Assembly: GCA_946530475.1 (NCBI GenBank)
Contig: CAMNAC010000003.1
Location: 1-36,594, forward strand
Direction: 5' to 3'
DNA: 36,594 nt
DNA from: an uncultured Mycoplasmatota bacterium
Lineage (GTDB): Bacteria > Bacillota_I > Bacilli_A > RF39 > UBA660
The notes under the pieces were generated by a model. It was not told where the DNA came from. It made no database searches and was given only the letters and a program-made list of their open reading frames with translations. Shown here in pieces: positions 23,489-31,017 of this stretch (the first letter of the stretch is position 1; each line of letters starts with the position of its first letter). Position numbers and translations under genes: made by a program.

Positions 23489-24170
23489 GCACATACGTTC
23501 CTTTCTCATAGTCTTTTAAGACGCGACCTGCATCTAGTAAGATTACTCTCTTCTTCATTTTATTAACAATTGTAGTATCATGTGTAACCATGATAATGGT
23601 TGTTCCAAGCTTATTGATTTCATCTAACACACTCATAATTTCCATACTGGTCACTTCATCTAAGTTTCCAGTTGGTTCATCGCAGATTAACAGTTTTGGA
23701 CCGTTAACAATTGCTCTTGCAATTGCAACACGTTGTTGTTCCCCACCTGATAATTGATGTGGATAATGTTTTGCCTTATTCTTTAACCCAACTAAATCTA
23801 AAACTTTTAAAACTTTTTCATGAATTTCACTTTTTGGGAGTCCAAATACTTCTAAAGCAAACGCTACATTTTCATATACAGTTGATTTAGAAAGTAATTT
23901 AAAGTCTTGGAATACGACCCCTAATTTTCTTCTTAATTTATATACTTTGCTATTTCTTAATTTTGCCACATCAAGACCACCTACAATAATTTGTCCACTT
24001 GTAGGTTTTTCTTCACGATAAAGCATTTTAATAAAAGTAGATTTTCCACAACCAGTAGAACCTATTACAAAAACAAATTCTCCTTTTTCAATTTTTAAAT
24101 TCAAATCATAAATTGCGGTTACACCACTTTTATAAACTTTTTTTACATTTTTTAATCGTATTAAGTTCAT
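23475..24170 (-). CDS. ftsE: Cell-division ATP-binding protein FtsE
   Basis: 231-residue ABC ATPase. Walker A GSTGCGKST (about 37-45), the Q-loop VFQDFKLL, signature LSGGEQQRV, Walker B LLICDEPTGNLD and the H-loop VTHD are all intact. It energises FtsX. It lies between a YitT-family gene (17 bases upstream) and ftsX (overlapping), in an operon that begins with prfB, a common Firmicute arrangement. Confidence 0.97.
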   Translation of the reverse strand: MNLIRLKNVKKVYKSGVTAIYDLNLKIEKGEFVFVIGSTGCGKSTFIKMLYREEKPTSGQIIVGGLDVAKLRNSKVYKLRRKLGVVFQDFKLLSKSTVYENVAFALEVFGLPKSEIHEKVLKVLDLVGLKNKAKHYPHQLSGGEQQRVAIARAIVNGPKLLICDEPTGNLDEVTSMEIMSVLDEINKLGTTIIMVTHDTTIVNKMKKRVILLDAGRVLKDYEKGTYVHEAG

Positions 24171-24187
24171 ACAACCACCTTTTCTAA

Positions 24188-25096
24188 TTATTCTCCACCA
24201 TAGACTTCATAAGCATCTGTTACAAGGAAAAAGGCTTCACTGTCAATATCATGAATTGCTTCCTTTACAACAAAGTATTCTCTGGTTGGAACAATACACA
24301 TAATTACTTTTTTATGATCTCCTGTATATCCACCACGACCGTCTAAAACAGTCACACCGTGATTTAAATAATCCATTAAAAACTTTTTCACTGCTGTTTC
24401 ATGAGAGGTAACAATATAGAAACATTTTGAACTGGATATTCCTAAAATTACTTTATCAGTCATAAAACTTAACAGGTACAATACTATTATAGCATACATC
24501 ACTTTTTCCCAAGCAAATAATGTACCGTTTCCTAAAAAAAATCCAGCAGATAAAACGATTAATCCATCTGACATTAACATTGCTTTTCCAATTGAAACCT
24601 TTGCATATTTTGCAATAATTTGGTTAATAATATCTGTTCCACCTGTTGTAAAACCAGACTTAAACAAGATTCCTGCGCCAGTTCCAGCAACAACTCCTCC
24701 AAATACAACAATCAAAAGTAAATTATCAATATTAAACTGTAAGAGATCCCCAAAATTTGACGTTAGTTTGACAAGTAATGGGAATAGTAAAGAACCTATA
24801 ATTGAACCTTTGGTACTTTCCCATCCTAAAGCAAAATAACTCACAACTAATAATATTAAAGATAATATAAGAATGATGAAAGAAGGATCTAAACCAAATA
24901 ATTCTTTTGTAATAATGGATATTCCTGCTACCCCACCATAAACAATGTTTTCCGGTAAGAAAAATACGTTAAATGCAATTGCTAAAAGAAAGCAACCTAA
25001 GAAAAGAGAAAAACTTCTCGAAAGAATCGTTTTCGCATTAATTCTATTTACTAATTCCTTTACATCAAAAGCGTCTTTTTTTTCAAAAATATTCAT
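24188..25096 (-). CDS. YitT family membrane protein
   Basis: 302 residues: five or six hydrophobic segments in the N-terminal two thirds (FLGCFLLAIAFNVFFLPENIVYGGVAGIS, GVVAGTGAGILFKSGFTTGGTDII) and a cytoplasmic C-terminal DUF2179 domain (VTVLDGRGGYTGDHKKVIMCIV). This is the YitT/DUF161 plus DUF2179 layout, a widespread Firmicute family whose transport role is not established. It begins directly after the prfB stop and 17 bases before ftsE, so it is co-transcribed with both. Confidence 0.9.
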   Translation of the reverse strand: MNIFEKKDAFDVKELVNRINAKTILSRSFSLFLGCFLLAIAFNVFFLPENIVYGGVAGISIITKELFGLDPSFIILILSLILLVVSYFALGWESTKGSIIGSLLFPLLVKLTSNFGDLLQFNIDNLLLIVVFGGVVAGTGAGILFKSGFTTGGTDIINQIIAKYAKVSIGKAMLMSDGLIVLSAGFFLGNGTLFAWEKVMYAIIVLYLLSFMTDKVILGISSSKCFYIVTSHETAVKKFLMDYLNHGVTVLDGRGGYTGDHKKVIMCIVPTREYFVVKEAIHDIDSEAFFLVTDAYEVYGGE

Positions 25097-26146
25097 TTAC
25101 TTCCCTCTTTTCAAATTTGCCTCAATGAAGCCTTCTATATTCCCGTCTAATACTTTTTCAACATCCGTTTCTTCATAATTGGTTCTATGGTCTTTTACTA
25201 AGGAATATGGATGCATCACATAACTTCTTATTTGAGAACCAAAATTAATAGAAGATAATTCCCCTTTCATTGATTTTAGCTCTTCTTCCTTTTTTTCTAA
25301 ATCCAATTGATATAATTTATTCTTTAACATCTCTAATGCTTTTTCTTTATTTTGAATTTGACTTCTTTCATTTTGACAAGTCACAACAATCTTAGTTGGA
25401 AGATGTGTAATCCTTACTGCACTCTCTGTTTTATTAACATGTTGTCCTCCTGCTCCTGAAGAACGATAAACGTCTATCTTTAAATCATTTTCATTCAATT
25501 CAATTTGGATTTTATCATTATCAAACAATGGTGTTACATCAACACTAGCAAAAGAAGTATGTCTTCTAGCTCCACTATCAAAAGGCGATATACGAACGAG
25601 TCTATGAACTCCTTTTTCATTTTTTAAGTATCCATATGCATTTAATCCATGAACAAAAAACGTAACACTTTTAATTCCTGCTTCTTCTCCTGCCAGCTCA
25701 TCTACTACTTCCACTTGATATCCAGATTTCTCACAATATCTTAAATACATACGATAAAGCATATTTGCCCAATCACAAGCTTCTGTTCCACCTGCTCCGG
25801 GATGAATCTCAATAATCGCATCATTGGAATCATATTCTCCATTTAAAAGTAAAGCAACCTCTAAAGAGTCTAACTCTTCTTTGATAGAAGAACTTTCTGT
25901 TTCAAGTAACCCTTTTATTTCTTCATCGGGTTCCTCTTTGATTAATTTTAGTGTTTCTACATTTTCAGCAATTTGAATTCTTATTTTCTCTACTCGTTCA
26001 ATCATTCGTTTTAAGTAATTTATTTCATCAATAATTTCTTTACTCTTTCTTTGATTTTGCCAAAAATCATCTTTTTTGGTTAAAGTATCTAATTCCTTTA
26101 ATCTTTTTTCTTTTCCTTCTTTGTCAAAGTGACCTCCATAGGTCAT
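25097..26146 (-). CDS. prfB: Peptide chain release factor 2 (5' end of reading frame disrupted)
   Basis: RF2 ends translation at UGA and UAA. The 349-residue frame from ATG 26146 carries the stop-codon motif ISPFDSGARRHTSF with SPF and the catalytic SGAGGQHVNKTESAVRITH with GGQ. The programmed +1 frameshift site of bacterial prfB is present: GGAGG (26133-26137), three bases, then CTT TGA C (26123-26129). However, the upstream frame leading into CTT-TGA has no usable start. The well-placed ATG at 26199 (ribosome site GGAG, extended -10 TATAAT at 26223-26228) opens a frame that ends at TAA after 17 codons, overlapping the ATG used here as TAATG. So either RF2 starts at 26146 by reinitiation, or one base is extra in the T5 run. 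First gene of prfB-yitT-ftsE-ftsX. Confidence 0.9.
   Translation of the reverse strand: MTYGGHFDKEGKEKRLKELDTLTKKDDFWQNQRKSKEIIDEINYLKRMIERVEKIRIQIAENVETLKLIKEEPDEEIKGLLETESSSIKEELDSLEVALLLNGEYDSNDAIIEIHPGAGGTEACDWANMLYRMYLRYCEKSGYQVEVVDELAGEEAGIKSVTFFVHGLNAYGYLKNEKGVHRLVRISPFDSGARRHTSFASVDVTPLFDNDKIQIELNENDLKIDVYRSSGAGGQHVNKTESAVRITHLPTKIVVTCQNERSQIQNKEKALEMLKNKLYQLDLEKKEEELKSMKGELSSINFGSQIRSYVMHPYSLVKDHRTNYEETDVEKVLDGNIEGFIEANLKRGK
26123..26137 (-). promoter_or_regulatory. Programmed +1 frameshift motif of prfB
   Basis: GGAGG, a 3-base gap, CTT TGA C on the minus strand: the internal Shine-Dalgarno, slippery Leu codon and in-frame UGA used for RF2 autoregulation in many bacteria. It is intact although the zero frame feeding it appears broken upstream. 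Confidence 0.8.
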
Positions 26147-26199
26147 TACCTCTTATTTGAAAAGAAGAATAAAGAGCTTCTAATTCATATAGTTCCATA
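26146..26199 (-). other. Leader ORF of prfB (displaced RF2 N-terminus)
   Basis: ATG at 26199 with GGAG 8 bases upstream opens MELYELEALYSSFSNKR and then TAA. The first residues look like a normal RF2 N-terminus (MEL.E.. type). Its stop overlaps the next ATG as TAATG, suited to reinitiation. Confidence 0.6.
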
Positions 26200-26261
26200 T
26201 ATCATTCTCCAATTCTCATTATATTATATCAAATATTTTCTATTTAATAAAGTCATCAAAA

Positions 26262-26317
26262 AAGAACTTTCTTTTTCTTAATTACAAGTAGCTGTAGAAT
26301 AAGTCATAGAAAGTTCT
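26262..26317 (-). terminator. Possible long-loop terminator of the small prepilin gene
   Basis: AGAACTTTCT in the last codons (26308-26317) pairs with AGAAAGTTCT after the stop (26263-26272), loop of about 35 bases, followed by T-run on the minus strand. Confidence 0.5.
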
Positions 26318-26646
26318 TTATTCCTTAATACCTTAATTTGAACAGAATTTGTTAATGGGATTTCTTCTCCACTTGCAGTTTGAAGTGGTGGTTGTAGTAA
26401 GCCATCTTGAACAAGCATATTTAATGTTACACAGTATTCTAATCCTTGTTCTTTAGGGTATGTAGAAGCATGTAAATCCAAATAGTTTTCTACAGAAGCT
26501 AAAATTAGTTTTTCCGTAGTACCATCTAATTCTCCTTCTTTTTTCTTAATTTGAGAAACAATTTGTGGAAATACAATCAATGCGATAATCGCAAGTACTG
26601 TAATCACTCCTAGTAATTCCACTAATGTAAATCCTTTTTCTTTCAT
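26278..26646 (-). CDS. Type IV prepilin-like protein (ComGC-like size)
   Basis: 122 residues. Leader MKEKG, cleavage motif G|FTLVELLGVITVLAIIALIVFP with Glu at mature position 5 and a proline late in the helix, then a small soluble domain with two cysteines (EYCVTL and the C-terminal TATCN) that could form a disulphide. The size fits a major pilin or competence pseudopilin such as ComGC, but no comG, pilB, pilC or pilD gene is nearby. The start follows AGGAGTGAGAAT. It lies between prfB and yutD and looks like a single-gene unit. Confidence 0.88.
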   Translation of the reverse strand: MKEKGFTLVELLGVITVLAIIALIVFPQIVSQIKKKEGELDGTTEKLILASVENYLDLHASTYPKEQGLEYCVTLNMLVQDGLLQPPLQTASGEEIPLTNSVQIKVLRNKELSMTYSTATCN

Positions 26647-26677
26647 ATTCTCACTCCTATTATCATTATAACATAAA

Positions 26678-26701
26678 AAAGAAGATATTTAAATCTTCTT
26701 T
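26678..26701 (-). terminator. Intrinsic terminator of yutD
   Basis: AAGAAGAT (26679-26686) pairs with ATCTTCTT (26693-26700), 6-base loop, T-run on the minus strand; overlaps the end of yutD. Confidence 0.8.
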
Positions 26702-26961
26702 AATACAAAATACTTACAACCATATGCACAGTTTTCTTTTAGATAAGTTTCTTTTCTTGAAATATGATTATACTTTTTGTGAATTGGGTTTTCTTTTTCA
26801 CAAAAACCTTTCAATCTTAGCTTTCCATACGACCAATCTCCAATAATGTAGTCATAAGGTGTGAAATAATCTGTATAGGCGGTTTCAATTGCTTCTTTAT
26901 CATAACCATCATGATCTTCTATAATTTCATATTCTGTACCATCTAATGTAATTTTTTTCAT
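26689..26961 (-). CDS. yutD: YutD family protein
   Basis: 90 residues matching the YutD (DUF1027) family: ETAYTDYFTPYDYIIGDWSYGKLRLKGF in the middle, then ETYLKENCAYGCKYFVLKKI at the end with its conserved Cys pair. The function in Bacillus is not established. It starts immediately after the stop of the glycoside hydrolase-like gene and is surely co-transcribed with it. In Bacillus yutD lies in the same chromosomal neighbourhood as yunB, which is two genes upstream here. Confidence 0.88.
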   Translation of the reverse strand: MKKITLDGTEYEIIEDHDGYDKEAIETAYTDYFTPYDYIIGDWSYGKLRLKGFCEKENPIHKKYNHISRKETYLKENCAYGCKYFVLKKI

Positions 26962-28656
26962 TTAATACTCCTTTTTAAAAGCATCTGATAATGCACGATA
27001 TTTAGAAAGACTAGATCCACCATTCCAAGCAATAAAACCGTTACGGATTCCAGAATCATAAAGTCCTCTTATTTCATCACTTACCATATCACTATCATAG
27101 ATTGCTTCTGGATATTTCCAAGTTGCATCATAAGCTTGAATCCAAGTTCTTACAATTGCTGGAGTTGGTACTAATTCTTGTTGTTTTAATACATAACTTG
27201 TGGACCATAATTTCAATAAGTCATATGGAATTGTCCATACAGGATCATCAAAACCATATTCATATTTATTAAATAATTCTGGATAAGGCATGCCACTAAT
27301 TACATCTACAACATTTGAAATAGCCCCCCAATATTGGCCATATCCTGTTACATAATTATGAGCACTTTCTCCAAATACATCTGCTGATACATATGCCCCT
27401 AATTTATGAATTTCATCACAAGCATATCTTAAAAAGTTTTGAATTGCTTGTGCCTTTTCTTCTCCGTATTCATTTTGAAAATTAATAATTCCATCTTCTT
27501 CATCATAATAAGTTCGATCAGGAAATCTTACATAATCAAATTGAATTTCATTAAATCCCATTTCTTTTACTGCTTCTTTTGCAAGTTCTACATCATATTC
27601 CCAAATGGTTCTTTTAAATGCACTTGGCCAATAAGAACCATCATGTTCATATGGAGCTCCTGTTTCATTATCTAAGATTGCATCTTCAGGATGATCTGCA
27701 ATATAATAACTATCTTTAAAAGTAGTAATTCTTCCAATCACATAAATGCCTGCATCTTTGATCTTTTGAATAACTTTCCTGTATTCATCCATGGTATTAA
27801 TTGCATATTTGTAACTAGTTGGAGATAATTCTTTCATTACCAAAGACTCATAACCAGGTTCTGTATCATCTTTGATATCCACTACAAATGCATTGATTCC
27901 GGATTCTTTTGCAAGCGCAATATATTCATCAATACTATCTAATACTCCAGCGTTCAGATAAAGTGCTTTCACTTCTTCTGGCATAACATTGTTTTCAAAT
28001 TTTGGTTTTTCTACAGGAAAATAATCAAGATTTCCTGCACTTCCACCTTTTAAATAATCTTCTCTGGACGCATGCACTTCATAAGACCCATTATGATCAT
28101 AATTTACTTCTGCTTTTTCTTTCGTAAACTCTAGATATTTCCCATAGATATATCCTTCTTTGTCATCTTTTTTTACCTTATAAGATTTTACCGCACCCGT
28201 ATCAGATACTTCATCGAATCCAACAATTTCTAATGCTTCTCCTTTTTTCCCAAAGGATAAAATTTTAGAAGAATTCAAATCTTTATAGATAGTGGCTGGG
28301 GTTCTTACAAACATTTCTTTTTCTTCCACTATTTCCTCTTTATTTTCTGTCAAATCGGAAGTTTTAATATAATATTCTTCTTCTCCTTTTTTGATTCTAT
28401 AATAACTTTCTTCTTCATTTTTTACTTCCTTTGAAGCAATGGTTAGTTTTGTTCCTCTTGAAAGATCGGTTACTTCTTTAAATTCATCATCATAAAGTGG
28501 AACGGTTAAAGAAGAAGATTTCACATAATAATCTTTTGATCCTATTTTTTTAAAACCTTTCAATAAAAAACCACTTCCATATACTGCTGCAGCAATCAAA
28601 AGAAGTAAAAATACGATTCTTCCATAGTGTATTTTTTTCTTTCTCTCTCTTTTCAT
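26962..28656 (-). CDS. DUF4015-type putative glycoside hydrolase with SH3-like repeats
   Basis: 564 residues. N-terminal basic tail and membrane helix (about 11-30), two SH3-like wall-binding repeats (about 40-100 and 110-180, the second ending GYIYGKYL), then a TIM-barrel domain of the DUF4015 (GHL13-like) family from about 225: VKALYLNAGVLDSIDEYI, AFVVDIKDDTEPGY, AGIYVIGRITTFKD, GFNEIQFDYVRFPD, AYVSADVFGESA and GIRNGFIAWNGG. Asp and Glu residues at strand ends (the D of FDYVRFP, the E of FGE) are candidate catalytic groups. The protein is probably anchored outside the membrane and acts on a cell-surface or wall polysaccharide; the substrate is unknown. First gene of a pair with yutD, after yunB. 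Confidence 0.85.
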   Translation of the reverse strand: MKRERKKKIHYGRIVFLLLLIAAAVYGSGFLLKGFKKIGSKDYYVKSSSLTVPLYDDEFKEVTDLSRGTKLTIASKEVKNEEESYYRIKKGEEEYYIKTSDLTENKEEIVEEKEMFVRTPATIYKDLNSSKILSFGKKGEALEIVGFDEVSDTGAVKSYKVKKDDKEGYIYGKYLEFTKEKAEVNYDHNGSYEVHASREDYLKGGSAGNLDYFPVEKPKFENNVMPEEVKALYLNAGVLDSIDEYIALAKESGINAFVVDIKDDTEPGYESLVMKELSPTSYKYAINTMDEYRKVIQKIKDAGIYVIGRITTFKDSYYIADHPEDAILDNETGAPYEHDGSYWPSAFKRTIWEYDVELAKEAVKEMGFNEIQFDYVRFPDRTYYDEEDGIINFQNEYGEEKAQAIQNFLRYACDEIHKLGAYVSADVFGESAHNYVTGYGQYWGAISNVVDVISGMPYPELFNKYEYGFDDPVWTIPYDLLKLWSTSYVLKQQELVPTPAIVRTWIQAYDATWKYPEAIYDSDMVSDEIRGLYDSGIRNGFIAWNGGSSLSKYRALSDAFKKEY

Positions 28657-28700
28657 AGTACAACTTATCCTCCAAGGTTAGTATACCACAAATTATGACA

Positions 28701-29432
28701 TTATTGTATCGGAAGAGAAAAAATATTTGAATTTTTATCCATACCAGAATAATAATAATTTGGCACATTTCCCTCAATTAATTTCATAATGATGGGAACA
28801 CTTACCGTTGTTTGAACATTCTTAGTAAAAAAAGGCAGAATCATACGTTCTGATATCGTTACATTTGCGAACACTTCAATAAATGCATTATTGATTCCAT
28901 AATTCGTTACTTTTGCCTGAATATTACTAACAATATCGCCTGTCAAACTAAATCGTACTGGTATTTTAGGTCCTAAATTAGAGAACAAGAAATTAGAAAA
29001 AAATATTCCGCTTGGAACCATAAACACAATTCCTCTTTTTAATAGATCTTTTTTATAAGAAGATAGAATCGTATCCTTTATAGATATTTCTTCAAATTGA
29101 CCTTGTTCAATTTTTTGAAAATCAGTTTGAATACTATTTGTAATGATACTTAATAATCGATTTACTGCGATTGGGTTAAAATCAATCGTATGAATTTTAT
29201 AATCTTCTGTTTTGGATATTAAAAATAAATCTTCTAAGCTTACCGTATCATTAATTTCTTTAATAATCATTTGATTAATTATGATACTATTAAATTTTTT
29301 TAATTCATATTCTGAATATTCTTCTAATTTTGGTCTTATTATTTTATTAATTTGAAATAAAAGAATAAAAACAAAGAAAAAAAGAAAGAAAAATGTAATG
29401 ATTAAAACTCTATTTTTAAACTTTAATTTCAT
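28701..29432 (-). CDS. yunB: Sporulation protein YunB
   Basis: 243 residues from the ATG at 29432, preceded by TTGGAGTAGGTGATGGT; 29 in-frame upstream codons overlap the previous gene's terminator and were excluded. One membrane helix (about 8-28), then the YunB domain: NSIIINQMIIKEIND, PIAVNRLLSIITNSIQ, VMVPSGIF-like segment, GPKIPVRFSLTGDIVS and NNAFIEVFANVTISERMILPF. In Bacillus yunB is under SigE and is needed for efficient sporulation. CATATATT at 29448-29455, 15 bases upstream, is a likely mother-cell -10. Confidence 0.9.
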   Translation of the reverse strand: MKLKFKNRVLIITFFFLFFFVFILLFQINKIIRPKLEEYSEYELKKFNSIIINQMIIKEINDTVSLEDLFLISKTEDYKIHTIDFNPIAVNRLLSIITNSIQTDFQKIEQGQFEEISIKDTILSSYKKDLLKRGIVFMVPSGIFFSNFLFSNLGPKIPVRFSLTGDIVSNIQAKVTNYGINNAFIEVFANVTISERMILPFFTKNVQTTVSVPIIMKLIEGNVPNYYYSGMDKNSNIFSLPIQ

Positions 29433-29456
29433 ACCATCACCTACTCCAATATATGA

Positions 29457-29484
29457 AAAAAAGATATGATTTTTCATATCTTTA
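29457..29484 (-). terminator. Terminator of the large prepilin gene
   Basis: AAAGATATG (29460-29468) pairs with CATATCTTT (29475-29483), T-run on the minus strand, overlapping the stop codon. It immediately precedes the yunB promoter motif. Confidence 0.85.
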
Positions 29485-30942
29485 ATTTTGCGTAATTTCT
29501 GGGTTAAGATTACTTCCAACGTATAAGTATTGAACTTGAGATAAATCTAACCTTTCCGTACTAATATTTTCGGTTTGTTCTTCATTTAGCGTATAATATA
29601 CATCAACTGGATGTGACTCTAAAAATTGAATCAATGTATTCACATCTGGCATTTCAGTCTTTAGAACCTTCAACATCACATTATTAGAATCTACTGCTAT
29701 TCCTATTTGATTTACTGAACTCTGCCAATTGTTTGAAACTGATGGGAAAGTATTACTCATAATCTCCGTGTTGGAAGATAAATGATCGGATAAAACCCCT
29801 GTTATTTGGAAAGTATGATATCCGTTAGCAGATTCTGATCCAGGGACAAGCGATACATTCGATAAATGAACGTTGTTGCGATTCAATGTTATTTTCCCTA
29901 TTTTTCTTTTTACCACAAAAGAACCATCACTTTGAATCAAAAGATTATCTTTGATAGTTCCAAGGGAACGAATTGGAGCAGTTAATCCCACTCTTCTTTC
30001 TACATAACTTCCATCCTCCATGACTGCTTTTACCTCTAAATAACGTTCTTCTGCTAAACTTGTTATTTTTCTGGAATAATTAGGTGCTGGTACTGCATCT
30101 GGTGTTATTTTAAAAGAATCTTTTATAAAACCATATAGGTGATGAGATTCTTCCCCTGTAACAAAAGAAACAGATCGAATTGATTTTGATGCATCACTTG
30201 TACAAGTATGCTCTGTAAAATCAGTATCCGAAGAAATCGCAATTTCACAGGCTTCAGAAGTAGTTCCATCTATATAATTAAATTGAACATTGATGTGGTA
30301 TTTTGAATCTTGAGATACTGGTGTGATTGGCTTTGACATAATGGATAATGTATAAGCTGTATTTGGTGTAAATGTATTTAAAAACCACTCGTGTCTGACA
30401 CTATCAATGTCATTACTATCTACTACCAAAGATTCTTTTCCATCAATTTTTTTATTTTCACTATTCCCTTTTCCTGCTACTTGAGTCGCAAGTGTTTCAA
30501 ATAAATTACTTTTCGCATTTTGAGAAATACCTGAAATTGTAATTGTAGAAGGAGTCTCCCCATTTAACTTTAAAATAGATGGATCCGAAATATCTGCTAC
30601 ATCAACGTACTCATAGCGATTATTAGTAGCTGTTCCTGTAATTTTTACAACTCCATCCATTCTTTTTCCGGTAACTGCATCTTTTGGAACAGAATTTATA
30701 TAACTCTCTGTAAATAATTCTCCAACACTAATAAAAGCATATTCATCTATATCTAGCGAAATAGCTCTATCAGTTGTGTATAAATCTACTGCTTTATAAA
30801 GTTCTTCTAATTGGTGTTCTTGAGACTTTTCTTTAGAATCTTGTACGATTCCCCAAATAGAAGGAACTGCTATTACTGCAATCAAAGCAAGAATTGAAAT
30901 AGTGGCAAGTAATTCAACTAATGTGAATCCCCTTTTTTTCAT
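29482..30942 (-). CDS. Large prepilin-type protein with adhesin-like C-terminal region
   Basis: 486 residues. The N-terminus MKKRG|FTLVELLATISILALIAVIAVPS is a complete prepilin signal, and residues 30-110 look like a pilin head (alpha helix, then a segment with VPKDAVTGKRMDG). The remaining 370 residues are unlike ordinary pilins: beta-rich, Ser/Thr/Asn-rich stretches resembling carbohydrate-binding or phage tail-fibre domains, for example AYTLSIMSKPITPVSQDS, RVGLTAPIRSLGTIKDN, RKIGKITLN and FLESHPVDVYYTLNEEQT. It could be a minor pilin carrying an adhesin at the pilus tip. Ribosome site AATAGGTGATAAT. Monocistronic, with its own terminator, upstream of yunB. Confidence 0.8.
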   Translation of the reverse strand: MKKRGFTLVELLATISILALIAVIAVPSIWGIVQDSKEKSQEHQLEELYKAVDLYTTDRAISLDIDEYAFISVGELFTESYINSVPKDAVTGKRMDGVVKITGTATNNRYEYVDVADISDPSILKLNGETPSTITISGISQNAKSNLFETLATQVAGKGNSENKKIDGKESLVVDSNDIDSVRHEWFLNTFTPNTAYTLSIMSKPITPVSQDSKYHINVQFNYIDGTTSEACEIAISSDTDFTEHTCTSDASKSIRSVSFVTGEESHHLYGFIKDSFKITPDAVPAPNYSRKITSLAEERYLEVKAVMEDGSYVERRVGLTAPIRSLGTIKDNLLIQSDGSFVVKRKIGKITLNRNNVHLSNVSLVPGSESANGYHTFQITGVLSDHLSSNTEIMSNTFPSVSNNWQSSVNQIGIAVDSNNVMLKVLKTEMPDVNTLIQFLESHPVDVYYTLNEEQTENISTERLDLSQVQYLYVGSNLNPEITQN

Positions 30943-30996
30943 ATTATCACCTATTCTCTACATTATTAATTTATCACATTTTTTTTCTTTTTACAA

Positions 30997-31017
30997 CAAA
31001 AAAGAAGCATTGCTTCT
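30997..31017 (-). terminator. Intrinsic terminator of nrnA
   Basis: AGAAGC (31003-31008) pairs with GCTTCT (31012-31017), 3-base loop, T-run on the minus strand, overlapping the stop. Confidence 0.85.
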
